The translations under genes and the position numbers were made by a program. 64,000 bases of DNA from Marinobacter mobilis. Lineage in GTDB: Bacteria > Pseudomonadota > Gammaproteobacteria > Pseudomonadales > Oleiphilaceae. Shown piece after piece: positions 31,780 to 41,782 of this stretch; within the stretch, counting starts at the first letter, position 1, and each line of letters opens with the position of its first letter. Below the pieces are notes generated by a model. It searched no databases and was not told where the DNA came from. It saw only the letters and a list, made by a program, of their open reading frames with translations. The stretch lies in assembly GCF_900106945.1 (NCBI RefSeq), contig NZ_FNNE01000001.1, positions 124,001 through 188,000 on the forward strand, in the 5' to 3' direction.

Positions 31780-31838
31780 GTCTCCCTTAAAGCCCCGGGG
31801 ATAAGAGCCGATGCCACCCTGAACGTTAAGTTCCGGAG

Positions 31839-31876
31839 CGCTGGCGGTGACCGTTCGTGTCGGGTCGCCGCCAGCG
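31839..31876. terminator. hairpin between convergent prkB and isochorismatase
   Basis: A 14-bp stem with one mismatch (CGCTGGCGGTGACC with GGTCGCCGCCAGCG) and a ten-base loop lies between two convergent genes. It has no U tract, so termination efficiency is uncertain. Confidence 0.5.
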
Positions 31877-31893
31877 ATCGTCTTCGGTCGGCC

Positions 31894-32502
31894 TCAATCC
31901 GGAACATCTGCCACGTTTGCTACCACTGCCGAGGGCAGATCAGACAACGCAGCCAGTGCGGCTTCGTGGATCTGGGCTGCGGGCACGGCATTGCCGGTCA
32001 CTTTCGATGGCAGTGCGCGGGTGGCGGTGGCGGAGGCAACGACCGTAGGGTTGTAGCCTAACGAGAAGGCGCCGCGGGCGGTGGAGTTCACGCACATGTG
32101 GGACATAAACCCGGTCAGGATCAGGTTTTCCACACCGGCCTGCTTCAGGCGCTCGTCGAGATCTGTGTGCACAAAGGAATTGGGGAAGTGCTTGGTGATC
32201 ACCGGTTCATTCGCCAGCGGTGCAACCACGTCGGCAATCTGGCCAACCGCTGCATTGAGGTCGTAGGGCGAGCCGGCACCGGCATCGTGCTGTATGTGGA
32301 ACACCGGACGCCCGGCGGCGCGGAACCGGTCGAGCAACTTCCTGCACTCGGCAAGGGCAGGTTCAACGCCTTCCAGTTGCATGACCCCCTCCCGGTAGGT
32401 GTTCTGGGCATCAATGATGATCAGGGCTGAGTTGCTGATGGGCGTGGCGGTGTTGCCAAGGCCGACAAGGTCACGGATCGTGGTTGGTGCGGTCATGTTC
32501 AT
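31894..32502 (-). CDS. Isochorismatase family cysteine hydrolase
   Basis: This 202-residue protein has the catalytic triad of the family: Asp in LIIIDAQNTYREG, Lys in VITKHFPNSF and Cys in GFMSHMCVNSTARGA. Members hydrolyse isochorismate, nicotinamide or other amides, and the exact substrate is not predictable. It is divergent from a GlxA-type regulator, a pairing common in bacteria in which the regulator controls the hydrolase. Confidence 0.92.
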   Translation of the reverse strand: MNMTAPTTIRDLVGLGNTATPISNSALIIIDAQNTYREGVMQLEGVEPALAECRKLLDRFRAAGRPVFHIQHDAGAGSPYDLNAAVGQIADVVAPLANEPVITKHFPNSFVHTDLDERLKQAGVENLILTGFMSHMCVNSTARGAFSLGYNPTVVASATATRALPSKVTGNAVPAAQIHEAALAALSDLPSAVVANVADVPD

Positions 32503-32630
32503 TCCTCGCTGGTAGTCTGCAATAGGTCCGGACGGTGCCGGGCGGTTCGCTTCATTGGTTAGGTGGGCTCTATTATTCGGCGAAGTCGGCCTCTATACTG
32601 CAGGCAAAACTGGCATAATTGAGGTCGAAA

Positions 32631-33602
32631 GTGACAAAGGCGGCGGTCCATATCGCGATTGTTCATTATCCCGGAGCGCTGTTGTCGGCCGTGCAGGGGC
32701 TGGCCGAGCAGTTCTATCTGGCCAACAAAATCTGTGTGCAGCACGGCATGGATGCGGTCTTTAAAACCCAGATCTTCAGTCGTCAGCAGCTTGTTGAACG
32801 GGTGGACGGACAGCTTGATCCGCTGCACGTCGTGATCCTGCCGCCTTGTCTGGAGGGTGAGTATTATCTGGCGCCAGAGGCCCTGCTGATTGAGTGGCTG
32901 AAGGAGCAGCACCAGAACGGTGCAATCGTCGGTTCGGTCTGTGCGGGGGCCTTTGTGCTGGCGGAGACCGGCTTGCTGGATCATCGCCGGGTGACCACCC
33001 ATTGGGGGCTGGCGGAGGACTTTTCCAGCCGCTATCCCCAGGTGGAGGTCGACAGCAACAAGCTGTTGATCAACGATACCGACATCATCACCGCCGGTGG
33101 GCTGATGAGCTGGATTGACCTTGGTCTGGAGCTGGTTGCCCAGTTCACCAACTCACAGATCATGCGTCAGCTAGGCAAGTTTCTGATCGTTGATACCGGG
33201 CCAAGGGAGCAGAGCTACTACCAGAGCTTTACCCCCAAGCTGGATCACGGTGATGAAGCCATTGTCCGGGTCCAGCATCGGTTGCAGCGGGAATTCAGGA
33301 AGCCTGTCATGGTGCGTGAGCTGGCGGATCAGGCACACCTGACTGAGCGGACTTTCCTGCGACGGTTTGTCAGTGCCACCGGGCTCAAACCGACCCAATA
33401 CCTCCAGCGGTTGAGAATCCAGAAGGCCTGTGAGTTGATTGAAACCAGTGTGCTGCCGTTTGAACGGGTTGCCGAAGACGTTGGCTATGAGGATCTCAGC
33501 GCCTTCCGCAAAACCTTTATCAAGATCACCGGACAGACCCCCAAAGAGTTCAAAAAGCGGTTTGTACGCCCGGTTCAGGCCGTCAGCCGGCCATCCCGGT
33601 AA
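32631..33602 (+). CDS. GlxA-type transcriptional regulator (DJ-1/PfpI domain plus AraC HTH)
   Basis: This regulator of about 323 residues has an N-terminal DJ-1/PfpI-like domain with the nucleophile-elbow cysteine in GSVCAGAFVLAETGLLD and a C-terminal AraC helix-turn-helix pair (VRELADQAHLTERTFLRRF and FERVAEDVGYEDLSAFRKTFIK). GTG 32631 has GAGG six bases upstream; TTG 32619 would add four residues. It is divergent from the isochorismatase gene and probably regulates it. Confidence 0.9.
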   Translation: MTKAAVHIAIVHYPGALLSAVQGLAEQFYLANKICVQHGMDAVFKTQIFSRQQLVERVDGQLDPLHVVILPPCLEGEYYLAPEALLIEWLKEQHQNGAIVGSVCAGAFVLAETGLLDHRRVTTHWGLAEDFSSRYPQVEVDSNKLLINDTDIITAGGLMSWIDLGLELVAQFTNSQIMRQLGKFLIVDTGPREQSYYQSFTPKLDHGDEAIVRVQHRLQREFRKPVMVRELADQAHLTERTFLRRFVSATGLKPTQYLQRLRIQKACELIETSVLPFERVAEDVGYEDLSAFRKTFIKITGQTPKEFKKRFVRPVQAVSRPSR

Positions 33603-34420
33603 TCCTGTAGCGCCTGTTCGATTTCTTCCCGGCTGGTCATCACAAACGGGCCGTACTGCACGATGGGCTCGCCGATGGGTTTGCCGGCGATCACCAACAG
33701 GCGGGCGCCCTCAGGTCCACCCTGCAGGGAAAGATGATCGCCGTCACCAAGTACGCTGGCGGCGCTGATACGCAGGTCGCTACCGGCAACTGCCGCCTCG
33801 CCTTCATAAAGGTAGACCAGGGCATTGCGTCCGTCCGCCAGCGGTAGCGTCAGCTCGCTGCCGGCGGCCAGCTGGATGTCCAGGTACAGCGGCTCGGTGC
33901 TGCCCCCGGTGACGGCCCCGTGATACTGGTGTCCGCCCAGCTCCAGGCTTCCGGCGATCAGCTTGACCACACTGTCGGCAACATTGACCCGGGGAATGTC
34001 TTCGGGCTGGATATCCCGATAGCCCGCCGTTTTCATCTTCTCGGCAGCCGGAAGATTCAGCCACAACTGGAAGCCGCGCATCAGGCCTTCGTCCTGCTGG
34101 GGCATCTCCGAGTGGATGATGCCGCGCCCGGCGGTCATCCACTGTACGCCCCCATTCTGCAGGTTGCCGCGATTGCCGAGATGATCTTCGTGGAGCATGT
34201 GCCCCTCGATCATGTAGGTCACGGTTTCGAAGCCCCGGTGTGGATGGGCCGGAAAGCCGGCGATGTAGTCGGCCGCCTGATCCGATCCAAATTCGTCGAG
34301 CATGAGGAACGGATCCATCCGCACCGCCTGGCTCTGTCCGAGGGAGCGTTTGATGCGCACTCCGGCACCGTCGGAGGTCTCGATGGCCGGAATGATCTGT
34401 CGGATGGTTCGGTTCGTCAT
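33575..34420 (-). CDS. Pirin family protein
   Basis: This 281-residue double-cupin protein has metal-binding motifs HPHRGFETVTYMIEG and HSEMPQ in the N-terminal cupin. Relatives include quercetin dioxygenases and redox sensors; the function here is unknown. The last 28 bases overlap the convergent GlxA-type regulator. It follows the azoreductase gene on the same strand (55 bases), suggesting a shared transcript related to quinone or aromatic stress. Confidence 0.92.
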   Translation of the reverse strand: MTNRTIRQIIPAIETSDGAGVRIKRSLGQSQAVRMDPFLMLDEFGSDQAADYIAGFPAHPHRGFETVTYMIEGHMLHEDHLGNRGNLQNGGVQWMTAGRGIIHSEMPQQDEGLMRGFQLWLNLPAAEKMKTAGYRDIQPEDIPRVNVADSVVKLIAGSLELGGHQYHGAVTGGSTEPLYLDIQLAAGSELTLPLADGRNALVYLYEGEAAVAGSDLRISAASVLGDGDHLSLQGGPEGARLLVIAGKPIGEPIVQYGPFVMTSREEIEQALQDYRDGRLTA

Positions 34421-34475
34421 CTCAGGTCTCCTTGGTGTTGCCGTGGACGGTGTGCCGATGAACCCGATGGCCCGC

Positions 34476-35078
34476 TCAGGCGGTCAGTGCGTCAATCACC
34501 GAATCGGCTTTGTCCAGGGACTGGCTCTTGTGGTCGTCACCCATGTTCAGACCTTCAGCATAGATAAACTCCACACTGGTCAGACCGAGGAAGCCCAGGA
34601 ACGATCTCAGGAAAGGCGTCTGACTGTCGTTCGGTGTACCGGCGTAGATGCCGCCACGGGCTGCCAGAACATACACCGGCTTGTCTTCCAACAGGCCTTC
34701 CGGGCCGTTCTCGGTGTAGCGGAACGTGATACCGGCACGGGCAATGTGGTCGAAGTAAGCCTTCAGCACCGACGGCACACCGAAGTTATACATGGGCACG
34801 CCCAGCAACACCGCATCGGCCTGCTTCAGCTCGGCAATCAGCTCATCGGAAAATGCCTGTACGTCGGACTGTGCGGCGGTGGCATCCGCTGGTGTGGCAA
34901 GAAACGCACCGAAGCGTTCAGCGTCCAGGTGTGGCACCGGGTTCTTTGCGAGGTCGCGAATGTGAACCTGTGCGTCCGGATGCTGGCGGGTCAGTTTTTC
35001 GAGGGTCTTGCTGACCAGTTGGGACGATTGACCATTTTGACCGAAAATACTGGCAGTGATGACGAGGATGTTTTTCAT
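34476..35078 (-). CDS. azoR: FMN-dependent NADH-azoreductase
   Basis: This 200-residue flavodoxin-fold quinone/azo reductase shows the family's N-terminal phosphate loop (VITASIFGQNGQSSQLV), the PMYNFGVPSVLKAYFDHIARAGITF block and LAARGGIY. It reduces quinones or azo compounds by two-electron transfer from NADH. It is upstream of the pirin gene on the same strand. Confidence 0.93.
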   Translation of the reverse strand: MKNILVITASIFGQNGQSSQLVSKTLEKLTRQHPDAQVHIRDLAKNPVPHLDAERFGAFLATPADATAAQSDVQAFSDELIAELKQADAVLLGVPMYNFGVPSVLKAYFDHIARAGITFRYTENGPEGLLEDKPVYVLAARGGIYAGTPNDSQTPFLRSFLGFLGLTSVEFIYAEGLNMGDDHKSQSLDKADSVIDALTA

Positions 35079-35183
35079 GGCTGCTTGGCTCCTGTGCGTT
35101 TGTTTCAGGCTATGGAGCTATTAGACGGGAATCAGCAGAGGGAAGAAATCGGAGAGATTTGGCAGGGTTGTTCAATAAAACTG

Positions 35184-35218
35184 ATCAAGTGGCGGAGCGG
35201 GCTGCTCCGCCGCTTGAT
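35184..35218 (-). terminator. terminator after speD
   Basis: A 15-bp stem (one G-U pair) with a five-base loop begins six bases past the speD stop. On the minus strand it is followed by CAGTTTTATTG, a moderate U tract. Confidence 0.7.
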
Positions 35219-35223
35219 TGTAT

Positions 35224-36015
35224 TCAGGCCATGTTGCGGGAGTAGAAGATCTCCAGCATTTCCTGCTTCAGCCGTTCCTCGATGGACTGGGCCTGCTCGG
35301 GGTCCAGATCACTGGCGTTAACACCGAACACGTAGTTATCGAGGTTGAAGTCCTTCAGCATCATCTTGGTGTGGAACAGGTTCTCCTGGTACACATTGAC
35401 GTCGATCATCTGATAGGCGTTCTGGGTATCTTCGGTCAGATAGTTCTGGATCGAATTGATGTCGTGATCGATGTAGTGCTTGGTGCCATCGACATCACGG
35501 GTAAAGCCCCGTACCCGATAATCCACGGTGACGACGTCGGAGTCGAAGCTGTGGATCAGATAGTTGAGCACTTTCAACGGCGAGATCAGTCCGCAGGTCG
35601 ACACGTCGATGTCAGCGCGGAAGGTGCTGATGCCCTCGTGAGGGTGGCTTTCCGGATAGGTGTGTACGGTCACGTGGCTCTTGTCCAGGTGCGCGACAAT
35701 CGTGTCCGGAAGCGGACCCGGGGATTCTTCGTTATTGGCTTCGGGGCCGGTCACTTCATGCTCGGCTATCAGCATGGTCACAGACGCACCGTGGGGCTCA
35801 TAGTCCTGACGGGCAATATTGAGGATGTTGGCGCCGATGATCTTGACCACATCCGAAAGGATCTGGGTCAGTCGTTCAGCGTTGTACATTTCGTCAATGT
35901 AGTCGATATAGGCTTCGCGCTGCTCTTCGGTTTGCGCATAGCAGATATCGTAGATATTGAAGCTCAGAGACTTGGTCAGGTTGTTGAAACCATGCAACTG
36001 CAGTTTGGTTTCCAT
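35224..36015 (-). CDS. speD: S-adenosylmethionine decarboxylase proenzyme
   Basis: This pyruvoyl enzyme makes the aminopropyl donor for spermidine synthesis. From the ATG at 36015 it has 264 residues, equal to E. coli SpeD. The autocleavage site is the serine in [12 protein letters not shown], and [14 protein letters not shown] follows. GGGG lies upstream. An in-frame ATG at 36075 would add 20 unrelated residues. speD next to an OsmC gene and crp/vfr is also found in Pseudomonas. The 279-base gap 36016-36294 contains an imperfect hairpin (AGAGCCG/CGGCTCT near 36240) and no gene that I can support. Confidence 0.96.
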   Translation of the reverse strand: METKLQLHGFNNLTKSLSFNIYDICYAQTEEQREAYIDYIDEMYNAERLTQILSDVVKIIGANILNIARQDYEPHGASVTMLIAEHEVTGPEANNEESPGPLPDTIVAHLDKSHVTVHTYPESHPHEGISTFRADIDVSTCGLISPLKVLNYLIHSFDSDVVTVDYRVRGFTRDVDGTKHYIDHDINSIQNYLTEDTQNAYQMIDVNVYQENLFHTKMMLKDFNLDNYVFGVNASDLDPEQAQSIEERLKQEMLEIFYSRNMA

Positions 36016-36294
36016 ATTCAGCCCCCCCAACAGTTTGGAGATAAAAGACAATGATGGTGCGTTATTGCACCTCACACAAGGCCGCCACCGAACACTGACC
36101 GAGTTGATTACCTTTTGTGCAGATCCGGCGGAGAAGGGTGCGTATTATGCACACCGGACATGTCCTTGGATAGGGTTTGCGGACAACATTTTGGACGCCG
36201 CAGGAGCCAGCTCCAAAACCTGCTTTCGAGCGGTGGGTCCAGAGCCGCCTTCAGTGGCGTTGCAGACGGCTCTGATGCCTTATGGGTGAAGGCG

Positions 36295-36717
36295 TCAGGC
36301 GGGTTCGTGAATTTCGTAACTGTGGCTGATTTCGACCCCGGCTTTTTCCAGCATGATGGAGGCCGAACAGTACTTTTCGGCCGACAGACTCACGGCCCGT
36401 TTGACCAGGTTCTCTTTCAGGTTGTTGCCAGTGACAATGAAGTGCAGGTGGATGCGGGTAAAGACCGAGGGCACGGCATCGGCGCGTTCCGCCTCGAGTT
36501 CTGCGCGGCAGTCGGTCACGTCCTGACGGCTTTTCTGCAGAATGCTCATGACGTCGAACGAGGAGCAGCCGCCCAGACCCATCAGCAGCATCTCCATGGG
36601 GCGGGGGCCAAGGTTGTTGCCACCATGATCCGGCGGGCCATCCATCTGAACCGAGTGACCACTTCCGCTGGTGGCCTTGAAGCTGGCGTTGCCGGACCAG
36701 TCGATGGTTGCTTTCAT
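36295..36717 (-). CDS. OsmC family peroxiredoxin-like protein
   Basis: This 140-residue protein has the two conserved cysteines of the OsmC/YhfA group, one in LLMGLGGCSSFDV and one in SAEKYCSASIML. The family reduces organic hydroperoxides or is of unknown function (YhfA type). It is divergent from crp and is the counterpart of Pseudomonas PA0653 by position. Confidence 0.92.
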   Translation of the reverse strand: MKATIDWSGNASFKATSGSGHSVQMDGPPDHGGNNLGPRPMEMLLMGLGGCSSFDVMSILQKSRQDVTDCRAELEAERADAVPSVFTRIHLHFIVTGNNLKENLVKRAVSLSAEKYCSASIMLEKAGVEISHSYEIHEPA

Positions 36718-36831
36718 GGTGTCGCTCTCCGCTTACATTGGCGCGCTGAATGGAAGCGCGGATGCTACCACAACCTGATCGTGACCGGCACTGGCTGAGG
36801 GGGCAGGACACACGTTTTATACCTGTTCATG

Positions 36832-36860
36832 TTGCCGAAAAGAGGCCATCTTGTTATAAG
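36832..36860 (+). promoter_or_regulatory. candidate sigma-70 promoter of crp
   Basis: TTGCCG (36832-36837) and TATAAG (36855-36860) are spaced by exactly 17 bases, about 160 bases upstream of crp. The whole 36718-37021 interval (304 bases) has no gene. It also holds a short GCACC/GGTGC hairpin near 36890-36903, and AAGGAGG at 37002-37008, unusually far (13 bases) from the crp ATG. No TGTGA-N6-TCACA site is seen. Confidence 0.5.
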
Positions 36861-37021
36861 TTCGTCGCTAAGGTGCTTAATCTGGACAGCACCGTGGGGT
36901 GCATAATAAAGATCCGGCCGTGCCAGGACCGGACACGCTCACAACCGCAAACCCGCATGGAAAGCAGGGCAGAAACTACAACACCAGGACTAGCCAGTAT
37001 TAAGGAGGCGCGACTCAAACT

Positions 37022-37663
37022 ATGGCCACTATCGTCAAGCCGGTTGAGCAGAAAACAAAACACCTGGATTATTTCCTGTCACAGTGCCATCGCAGGCGCT
37101 ATCCAGCCAAGAGCACGATCATCTACGCCGGCGACAAGAGTGATTCACTGTTTTATATCGTAAAGGGGTCGGTGACGGTCATTATCGAAGATGATGACGG
37201 TCGTGAAATGATTATGGCCTATCTCAATGCCGGAGATTTTTTCGGAGAGATGGGACTGTTCGACAACATGGATTCGCGCAGCGCCTGGGTCAAGGCCAAG
37301 AGCGAGTGCGAGGTTGCTGAAATCAGCTACACCAAATTCCGTGAGATCGCCCAGCAGGATCCGCGGGTGCTGTACTTCATCGGGGAACAGATGGCGACCC
37401 GTCTGCGCCAGACCACCCGTAAGGTGGGAGACCTCGCGTTTCTGGATGTTACCGGTCGGGTTGCCCGGACTCTGCTGGATCTGTGCAAGGAGCCGGATGC
37501 CATGACCCATCCGGACGGTATGCAAATCAAGATTACCCGCCAGGAAATCGGCCGCATTGTGGGCTGTTCCCGTGAGATGGTTGGCCGGGTATTGAAAACC
37601 CTCGAAGATCAGGGACTGGTTCAGGTCAAAGGCAAAACCATGGTGGTTTACGGTACCCGCTGA
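37022..37663 (+). CDS. crp: cAMP receptor protein (Crp/Vfr)
   Basis: This 213-residue global regulator has the cyclic-nucleotide domain with the phosphate-binding cassette [22 protein letters not shown] and a C-terminal winged helix with recognition helix [18 protein letters not shown]. The sequence is of the Vfr type and lies beside OsmC and speD genes as Pseudomonas vfr does. Targets cannot be read from this window. Confidence 0.95.
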   Translation: MATIVKPVEQKTKHLDYFLSQCHRRRYPAKSTIIYAGDKSDSLFYIVKGSVTVIIEDDDGREMIMAYLNAGDFFGEMGLFDNMDSRSAWVKAKSECEVAEISYTKFREIAQQDPRVLYFIGEQMATRLRQTTRKVGDLAFLDVTGRVARTLLDLCKEPDAMTHPDGMQIKITRQEIGRIVGCSREMVGRVLKTLEDQGLVQVKGKTMVVYGTR

Positions 37664-37826
37664 CCACGCCGTGAGATCCTGATGATTGGCTTGCCGGACG
37701 TTGGGTGACCTGATGGTAATCCGGCAGGCTTGTTATGGGGCACCCTGGCCCCATTAATCAGTATTTGGGCCTGATGCCTGATCGGTCTTGATCGGGTGTG
37801 CTGGCTACCTACACCAGGGAGCTTTC

Positions 37827-38330
37827 ATGAATTCCATCCTCAAGCGGTTTTTACTCGTCTCCAGCTTTTACCTGCTGACCCCGGCTGCCAGCGCTTTCGA
37901 TTTCAGTGAATCCCTGCGCGCTGGCTCCGATGCCCTCTCTGCCACCAGCCAGGTCAGCGGTGATGCCCAGTTGTTAATGGGACAGTTACAGGGCGGCCTG
38001 GGAGTTACCGAAAGTCAGGCGATGGGCGGCACCAGTGCTTTGCTGCAGCTGGCCCAGAACAGTCTGGGGGCCGATGCCATGACCGGCCTGACCGATCAGG
38101 TCAGTGGCTTGAACGGATTGCTTGGTGCCAGCACAGGCGCCGGACTGGGCAAGTCGTTGCTGGGAAGTGTCACCTCGATGGAGAGCGTTGAGCAGGCGTT
38201 TCGTGCCATCGGACTGGATGCTGGCATGGTGCAGCAGTTCGCCCCGATGGTGCTGGACTTTCTGGCGAACCAGGGCGTCGCTGCGGGCCTGCTGGGCAGC
38301 CTGGGGTCGTTGTGGAGTCCCACAGTCTGA
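37827..38330 (+). CDS. DUF2780 (VcgC/VcgE-like) exported protein
   Basis: This 167-residue protein has a signal peptide (MNSILKRFLLVSSFYLLTPAASA). The mature part is rich in Gly, Ser, Leu and Ala, with helix-forming repeats such as LGVTESQAMGGTSALLQLAQNSLG. This matches the DUF2780 family, whose function is unknown. The start at ATG 37827 follows AGGGAG; an upstream ATG is less likely. It stands alone between crp and a convergent methyltransferase gene. Confidence 0.8.
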   Translation: MNSILKRFLLVSSFYLLTPAASAFDFSESLRAGSDALSATSQVSGDAQLLMGQLQGGLGVTESQAMGGTSALLQLAQNSLGADAMTGLTDQVSGLNGLLGASTGAGLGKSLLGSVTSMESVEQAFRAIGLDAGMVQQFAPMVLDFLANQGVAAGLLGSLGSLWSPTV

Positions 38331-38366
38331 GCAGGACCCTGCCCCGGTCGGTTGACAGATTGCCCG

Positions 38367-38966
38367 CTATTGCCGCTGCCACACCAGGAAGCGGTTGTTG
38401 GCGGGCATCGCGACATCCGCAATAAGGCCCAGACCGACCCGTGCTGCCAAGGCTTCCAGATCGTCCATATCCCTCAGCCCCATAGTGGGGGTCTGGCTTT
38501 TCAGGTAATGGTCAAAGTTCCGGTTGCTGTCACTGGTGTAGCGCCCTTGATAGTTGAACGGGCCATACAGGCAAAAGCGCCCGCCTTCCGGCAACAAGCC
38601 AGCCACGCCGGCAAACATCCCCTCAACATCCGGCCACGCCATGATGTGTGAGGTGTTGGCGGAGAAAACCGCGTCGGCCTGTTGCAGTGGCCAGGGTGTG
38701 ACGGAAACATCCAGGGTCAGGGGCGGCAGGATATTGCAACGGGCGGCTTCCGCCAGCCAGGGCCGGCAGTTGTCCACGGCTTCCGGCCGGTCACTGGGTT
38801 GCCACTGTAGCAGGGGCAGCGCCGCCGCAAAGTGCACCGCATGCTGACCGGTACCGGTACCAATTTCGAGAATCAGACCGGAATCCGGCAGGAATCGCTG
38901 CAACTGCTCAAGAATGGGCTGTTTGTTGTTTTCACAGGCTTGTGAAAACGGTTTGGCGGCCATCAT
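38367..38966 (-). CDS. DUF938 family SAM-dependent methyltransferase
   Basis: This 199-residue protein has the class I motif LILEIGTGTGQHAVHFA and the family-typical start KPFSQACENNKQPILEQL, plus GRFCLYGPFNYQGRYTSDSN. The substrate is unknown. It follows an alpha/beta hydrolase gene by 35 bases and is probably co-transcribed. Confidence 0.9.
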   Translation of the reverse strand: MMAAKPFSQACENNKQPILEQLQRFLPDSGLILEIGTGTGQHAVHFAAALPLLQWQPSDRPEAVDNCRPWLAEAARCNILPPLTLDVSVTPWPLQQADAVFSANTSHIMAWPDVEGMFAGVAGLLPEGGRFCLYGPFNYQGRYTSDSNRNFDHYLKSQTPTMGLRDMDDLEALAARVGLGLIADVAMPANNRFLVWQRQ

Positions 38967-39001
38967 GGCTGGCTCTCCGGCAGTTTTGGCTCTGGTAACA
39001 G

Positions 39002-39910
39002 CTAGTCGCTGGCGCTGAAGGCCCGCTGCATCTCGCGGACGAATTGCACCGGCTGGTCCAGTATAGGGACGTGTCCGCTGTTCTCAAAGAAGACCTGGCG
39101 GGAGTTTGGCAGCAGCTCCTGCATCCGCGCCTGCCCCTGCCAGGGGTAGAGTTCCGATTTGCGTCCGGTAATGATGGTGGTGGGTACCTCGATCGATGGC
39201 AGGAGCGGCAGGAAATCATAGTCGCGTTCGGCATACGCTCGCAGGTGCTGATACAGCACGTACCAGTTCTCGACGGGAACCAGCTGGTGTGCCAGGGCGG
39301 GAACGCGAATAAGCCGGCGAACGCCCCACTTCATCCAGCTACGGCTGAGGGCCTGGGACATGAAATCACTGAGGTGACTGTAGAAGCGGTCTTTGACTTC
39401 CCGGGGAAACTGCTCAAATGGTGTGCCGGGTTCCGCGTTGGAGAGAAAGTCCAGGGTCGGCTGCCAGCGTTTCATGTGGTCCGGCCCCTGTTGGCCAAAC
39501 AATCCCCAGCGCCAGCTTTCATCATGGGAGACTCTTGGCGCCTGGTCGATATGGAGATAGCGCGCAAGGGTATTGGTGCCAAAGAGCTCCATATACCGCA
39601 ATGAGGTTGTGGCACCAAGGGAGATGCCGCCAAGGCGGACCGGTTCACCGTAGCTGTAGTGCTGGATAATCGCATCAAGGTCGCGGGCATGGCTGGTAAC
39701 GACACAGTCTTCGCTGCAGCTCAGTCGTGAGGACCGGCCAAAGCCGCGAAGGTCCGGCAGCACGAAGCGAAACTTGTGAGCCAGTGGCAGTGCCAGCGGC
39801 AACCAGTGGCGGCTCTCCATGCCAAAACCGTGGAGCAGGATGACCACCGGCCCCTGGCCAAACTCTCGTACGTACAGAGATTGCTTGTCATGGGTGGTGA
39901 TGCGGGTCAT
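39002..39910 (-). CDS. Alpha/beta hydrolase
   Basis: This 302-residue hydrolase has an oxyanion region VVILLHGFGMESRHW, a nucleophile elbow LGGISLGATTS and a C-terminal catalytic histidine in NSGHVPILDQP. The substrate is unknown. ATG 39910 with TGGAG upstream is the start; an ATG at 39973 would add 21 residues and lacks a site. Confidence 0.88.
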   Translation of the reverse strand: MTRITTHDKQSLYVREFGQGPVVILLHGFGMESRHWLPLALPLAHKFRFVLPDLRGFGRSSRLSCSEDCVVTSHARDLDAIIQHYSYGEPVRLGGISLGATTSLRYMELFGTNTLARYLHIDQAPRVSHDESWRWGLFGQQGPDHMKRWQPTLDFLSNAEPGTPFEQFPREVKDRFYSHLSDFMSQALSRSWMKWGVRRLIRVPALAHQLVPVENWYVLYQHLRAYAERDYDFLPLLPSIEVPTTIITGRKSELYPWQGQARMQELLPNSRQVFFENSGHVPILDQPVQFVREMQRAFSASD

Positions 39911-40004
39911 TGAAAACTCCAGGGAAAATGGCTCAGGGGAAGCATGGTACGGACGCCTGGCGCTTCTGGCCACGGAGCGTCAGGCCAATCTGCCGAATCG
40001 AACC

Positions 40005-41084
40005 TCATTCGACGATCGCGACTGCCTTTATCTGGACCCACACCGATTGCCCGGGTAACAGTCCGAGTCGGTCCACGGCACGGCTGGTCAGGCGCGCCAG
40101 GAGCGGGGTCTGGGCAAGCTGCAGACGGACCATGGTCATGCCGGAGTCGGGATCGCCGGCCAGCTCGTCGATGGTGGCAGGAAGCAGGTTCTGGATGCTC
40201 TGGTCCGGATGGTGGGCCAGCGCGATGCTGACATCCCGGGCCAGGACGCGCAGCCGGATCTGGCTGGACACCGGGGTATCCGCGGGGCTGCGAACCCAAA
40301 GGCTGCCGCCCTCAAACTCGGCCCGGCTCAATTGCCAGCGCGTGTCGTGTTCGCGGATCCAGGCCGGAATGATCACTCCGGAATCCTCATCTCGTGACAA
40401 GTTCAGGTCGAGACGCGCCAGGACCTGTGTCAGGGTGCCCTGGGCGACCACCCGGCCGTGCTCCATCAGCACCAGGTAGTCGGCGAGGCGCGCCATTTCA
40501 TCGACCGAATGGGTGACATACACCACCGGAATGGCCAGTTCATCGTGGAGTTTTTGCAGGTAGGGCAATATTTCCCGCTTACTGGTCTGGTCCAGGGCGG
40601 AGAGTGGCTCATCCATCAGCAGCAGTCTGGGGCTGGTCAGCAGGGCTCGGGCAATGGCGACCCGCTGGCGCTCGCCGCCAGACAATTGTTGCGGCTTGCG
40701 CTCGAGCAAATGGTCCAGGCCGAGCCATTGAATGGCCTGCGCCGGTTGCACGCGGCGCTGTTCCTCCGGGGTGCGACGGTAACCGTACATCAGGTTGTGG
40801 TGGACGGACAGGTGAGGAAACAGACTGGCTTCCTGGAAAACATAGGCCAGGGGGCGCTGATGGACGGCCAGCTGATGGCCGCTGGATTGCCAGCGTTCGC
40901 CATGGACGTGCAGCTCGCCGGTAGCGGCCTGCAATCCGGCCAGGCAACGGAGAAGCGTGGTCTTGCCACAGCCGGACGGGCCGAACAGCACGGTGATGCC
41001 CCGCGCCGGCAGGTCCAGCGTGACGGCCAGTGAAAATTCGCCCCGCTGGCTTTGCAGTTGTGCCCGAACACCCTGCTCACTCAT
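40005..41084 (-). CDS. modC: Molybdate ABC transporter ATP-binding protein
   Basis: This 359-residue ATPase has Walker [15 protein letters not shown], signature [15 protein letters not shown] and Walker [15 protein letters not shown]-terminal TOBE/Mop molybdate-binding domain (from about 290) is present, with [12 protein letters not shown]. It overlaps modB by four bases. Confidence 0.95.
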   Translation of the reverse strand: MSEQGVRAQLQSQRGEFSLAVTLDLPARGITVLFGPSGCGKTTLLRCLAGLQAATGELHVHGERWQSSGHQLAVHQRPLAYVFQEASLFPHLSVHHNLMYGYRRTPEEQRRVQPAQAIQWLGLDHLLERKPQQLSGGERQRVAIARALLTSPRLLLMDEPLSALDQTSKREILPYLQKLHDELAIPVVYVTHSVDEMARLADYLVLMEHGRVVAQGTLTQVLARLDLNLSRDEDSGVIIPAWIREHDTRWQLSRAEFEGGSLWVRSPADTPVSSQIRLRVLARDVSIALAHHPDQSIQNLLPATIDELAGDPDSGMTMVRLQLAQTPLLARLTSRAVDRLGLLPGQSVWVQIKAVAIVE

Positions 41085-41761
41085 GGTCGCACCGCGCTGC
41101 TGTTAGCCCGGCCGTTGATCAGATAAAGGCTCAACAGGACCACGAAGGAGAAACCCACCAAACCTGCCGACAGCCAGTGTGCATTGGCGTACTGCAGGGT
41201 TTCCACCTGGTCGTAGATGGCGACTGACAACACCCGGGTTTCGCCAGGAATATTGCCGCCAATCATTAATACCACCCCGAACTCGCCCACGGTATGGGCA
41301 AAGGCGAGTACCGCCGCGGTCAGGAATCCCGGTCGGGCCAGGGGTAGCGCAACGCTGATGAAGCGGTCCCAGGGGGAGGCGCGCAACGTCGCGGCGACTT
41401 CCAGCATGCGCTCAGGCACAGCGTTGAAGGCATTCTGTAATGGCTGGACGGCAAAGGGCAGGGAGTAAACCACCGACGCCAGCACCAGACCGCCAAAAGT
41501 GAACGGCAGATAGCCCAGGCCGAGGCTTTTGGTCAGTGCCCCGATCGGACCGTCCGGGCCCAGCAGCAACAACAGGTAGAACCCCAGCACTGTTGGTGGC
41601 AGCACCAGCGGCATGGCGACGATGGCGGCGATCGGCTGACTCAGCCAATGACGGCTGCGGGCCAGCCACCAGGCCAGCGGCGTGGCAATCAGCAGCAGCA
41701 GGGCGGTGGTGGTGCCCGCCAGCTTCAGGGTTAGCCAGATGGCTTGCCAGTGTTCGTTCAT
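41081..41761 (-). CDS. modB: Molybdate ABC transporter permease
   Basis: This 226-residue inner-membrane protein has about five transmembrane helices. It shows the ATPase-interacting EAA-like loop ([27 protein letters not shown]) and the [18 protein letters not shown] block typical of ModB. Confidence 0.95.
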   Translation of the reverse strand: MNEHWQAIWLTLKLAGTTTALLLLIATPLAWWLARSRHWLSQPIAAIVAMPLVLPPTVLGFYLLLLLGPDGPIGALTKSLGLGYLPFTFGGLVLASVVYSLPFAVQPLQNAFNAVPERMLEVAATLRASPWDRFISVALPLARPGFLTAAVLAFAHTVGEFGVVLMIGGNIPGETRVLSVAIYDQVETLQYANAHWLSAGLVGFSFVVLLSLYLINGRANSSAVRP

Positions 41762-41782
41762 TCGGTTCCTGCTCTTAACAAT

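Noticed and set aside
36240-36276. AGAGCCG/CGGCTCT hairpin between OsmC and speD as a terminator
   Set aside because: The stem is only 7 bp with a long loop and no U tract, so it is not listed as a feature.
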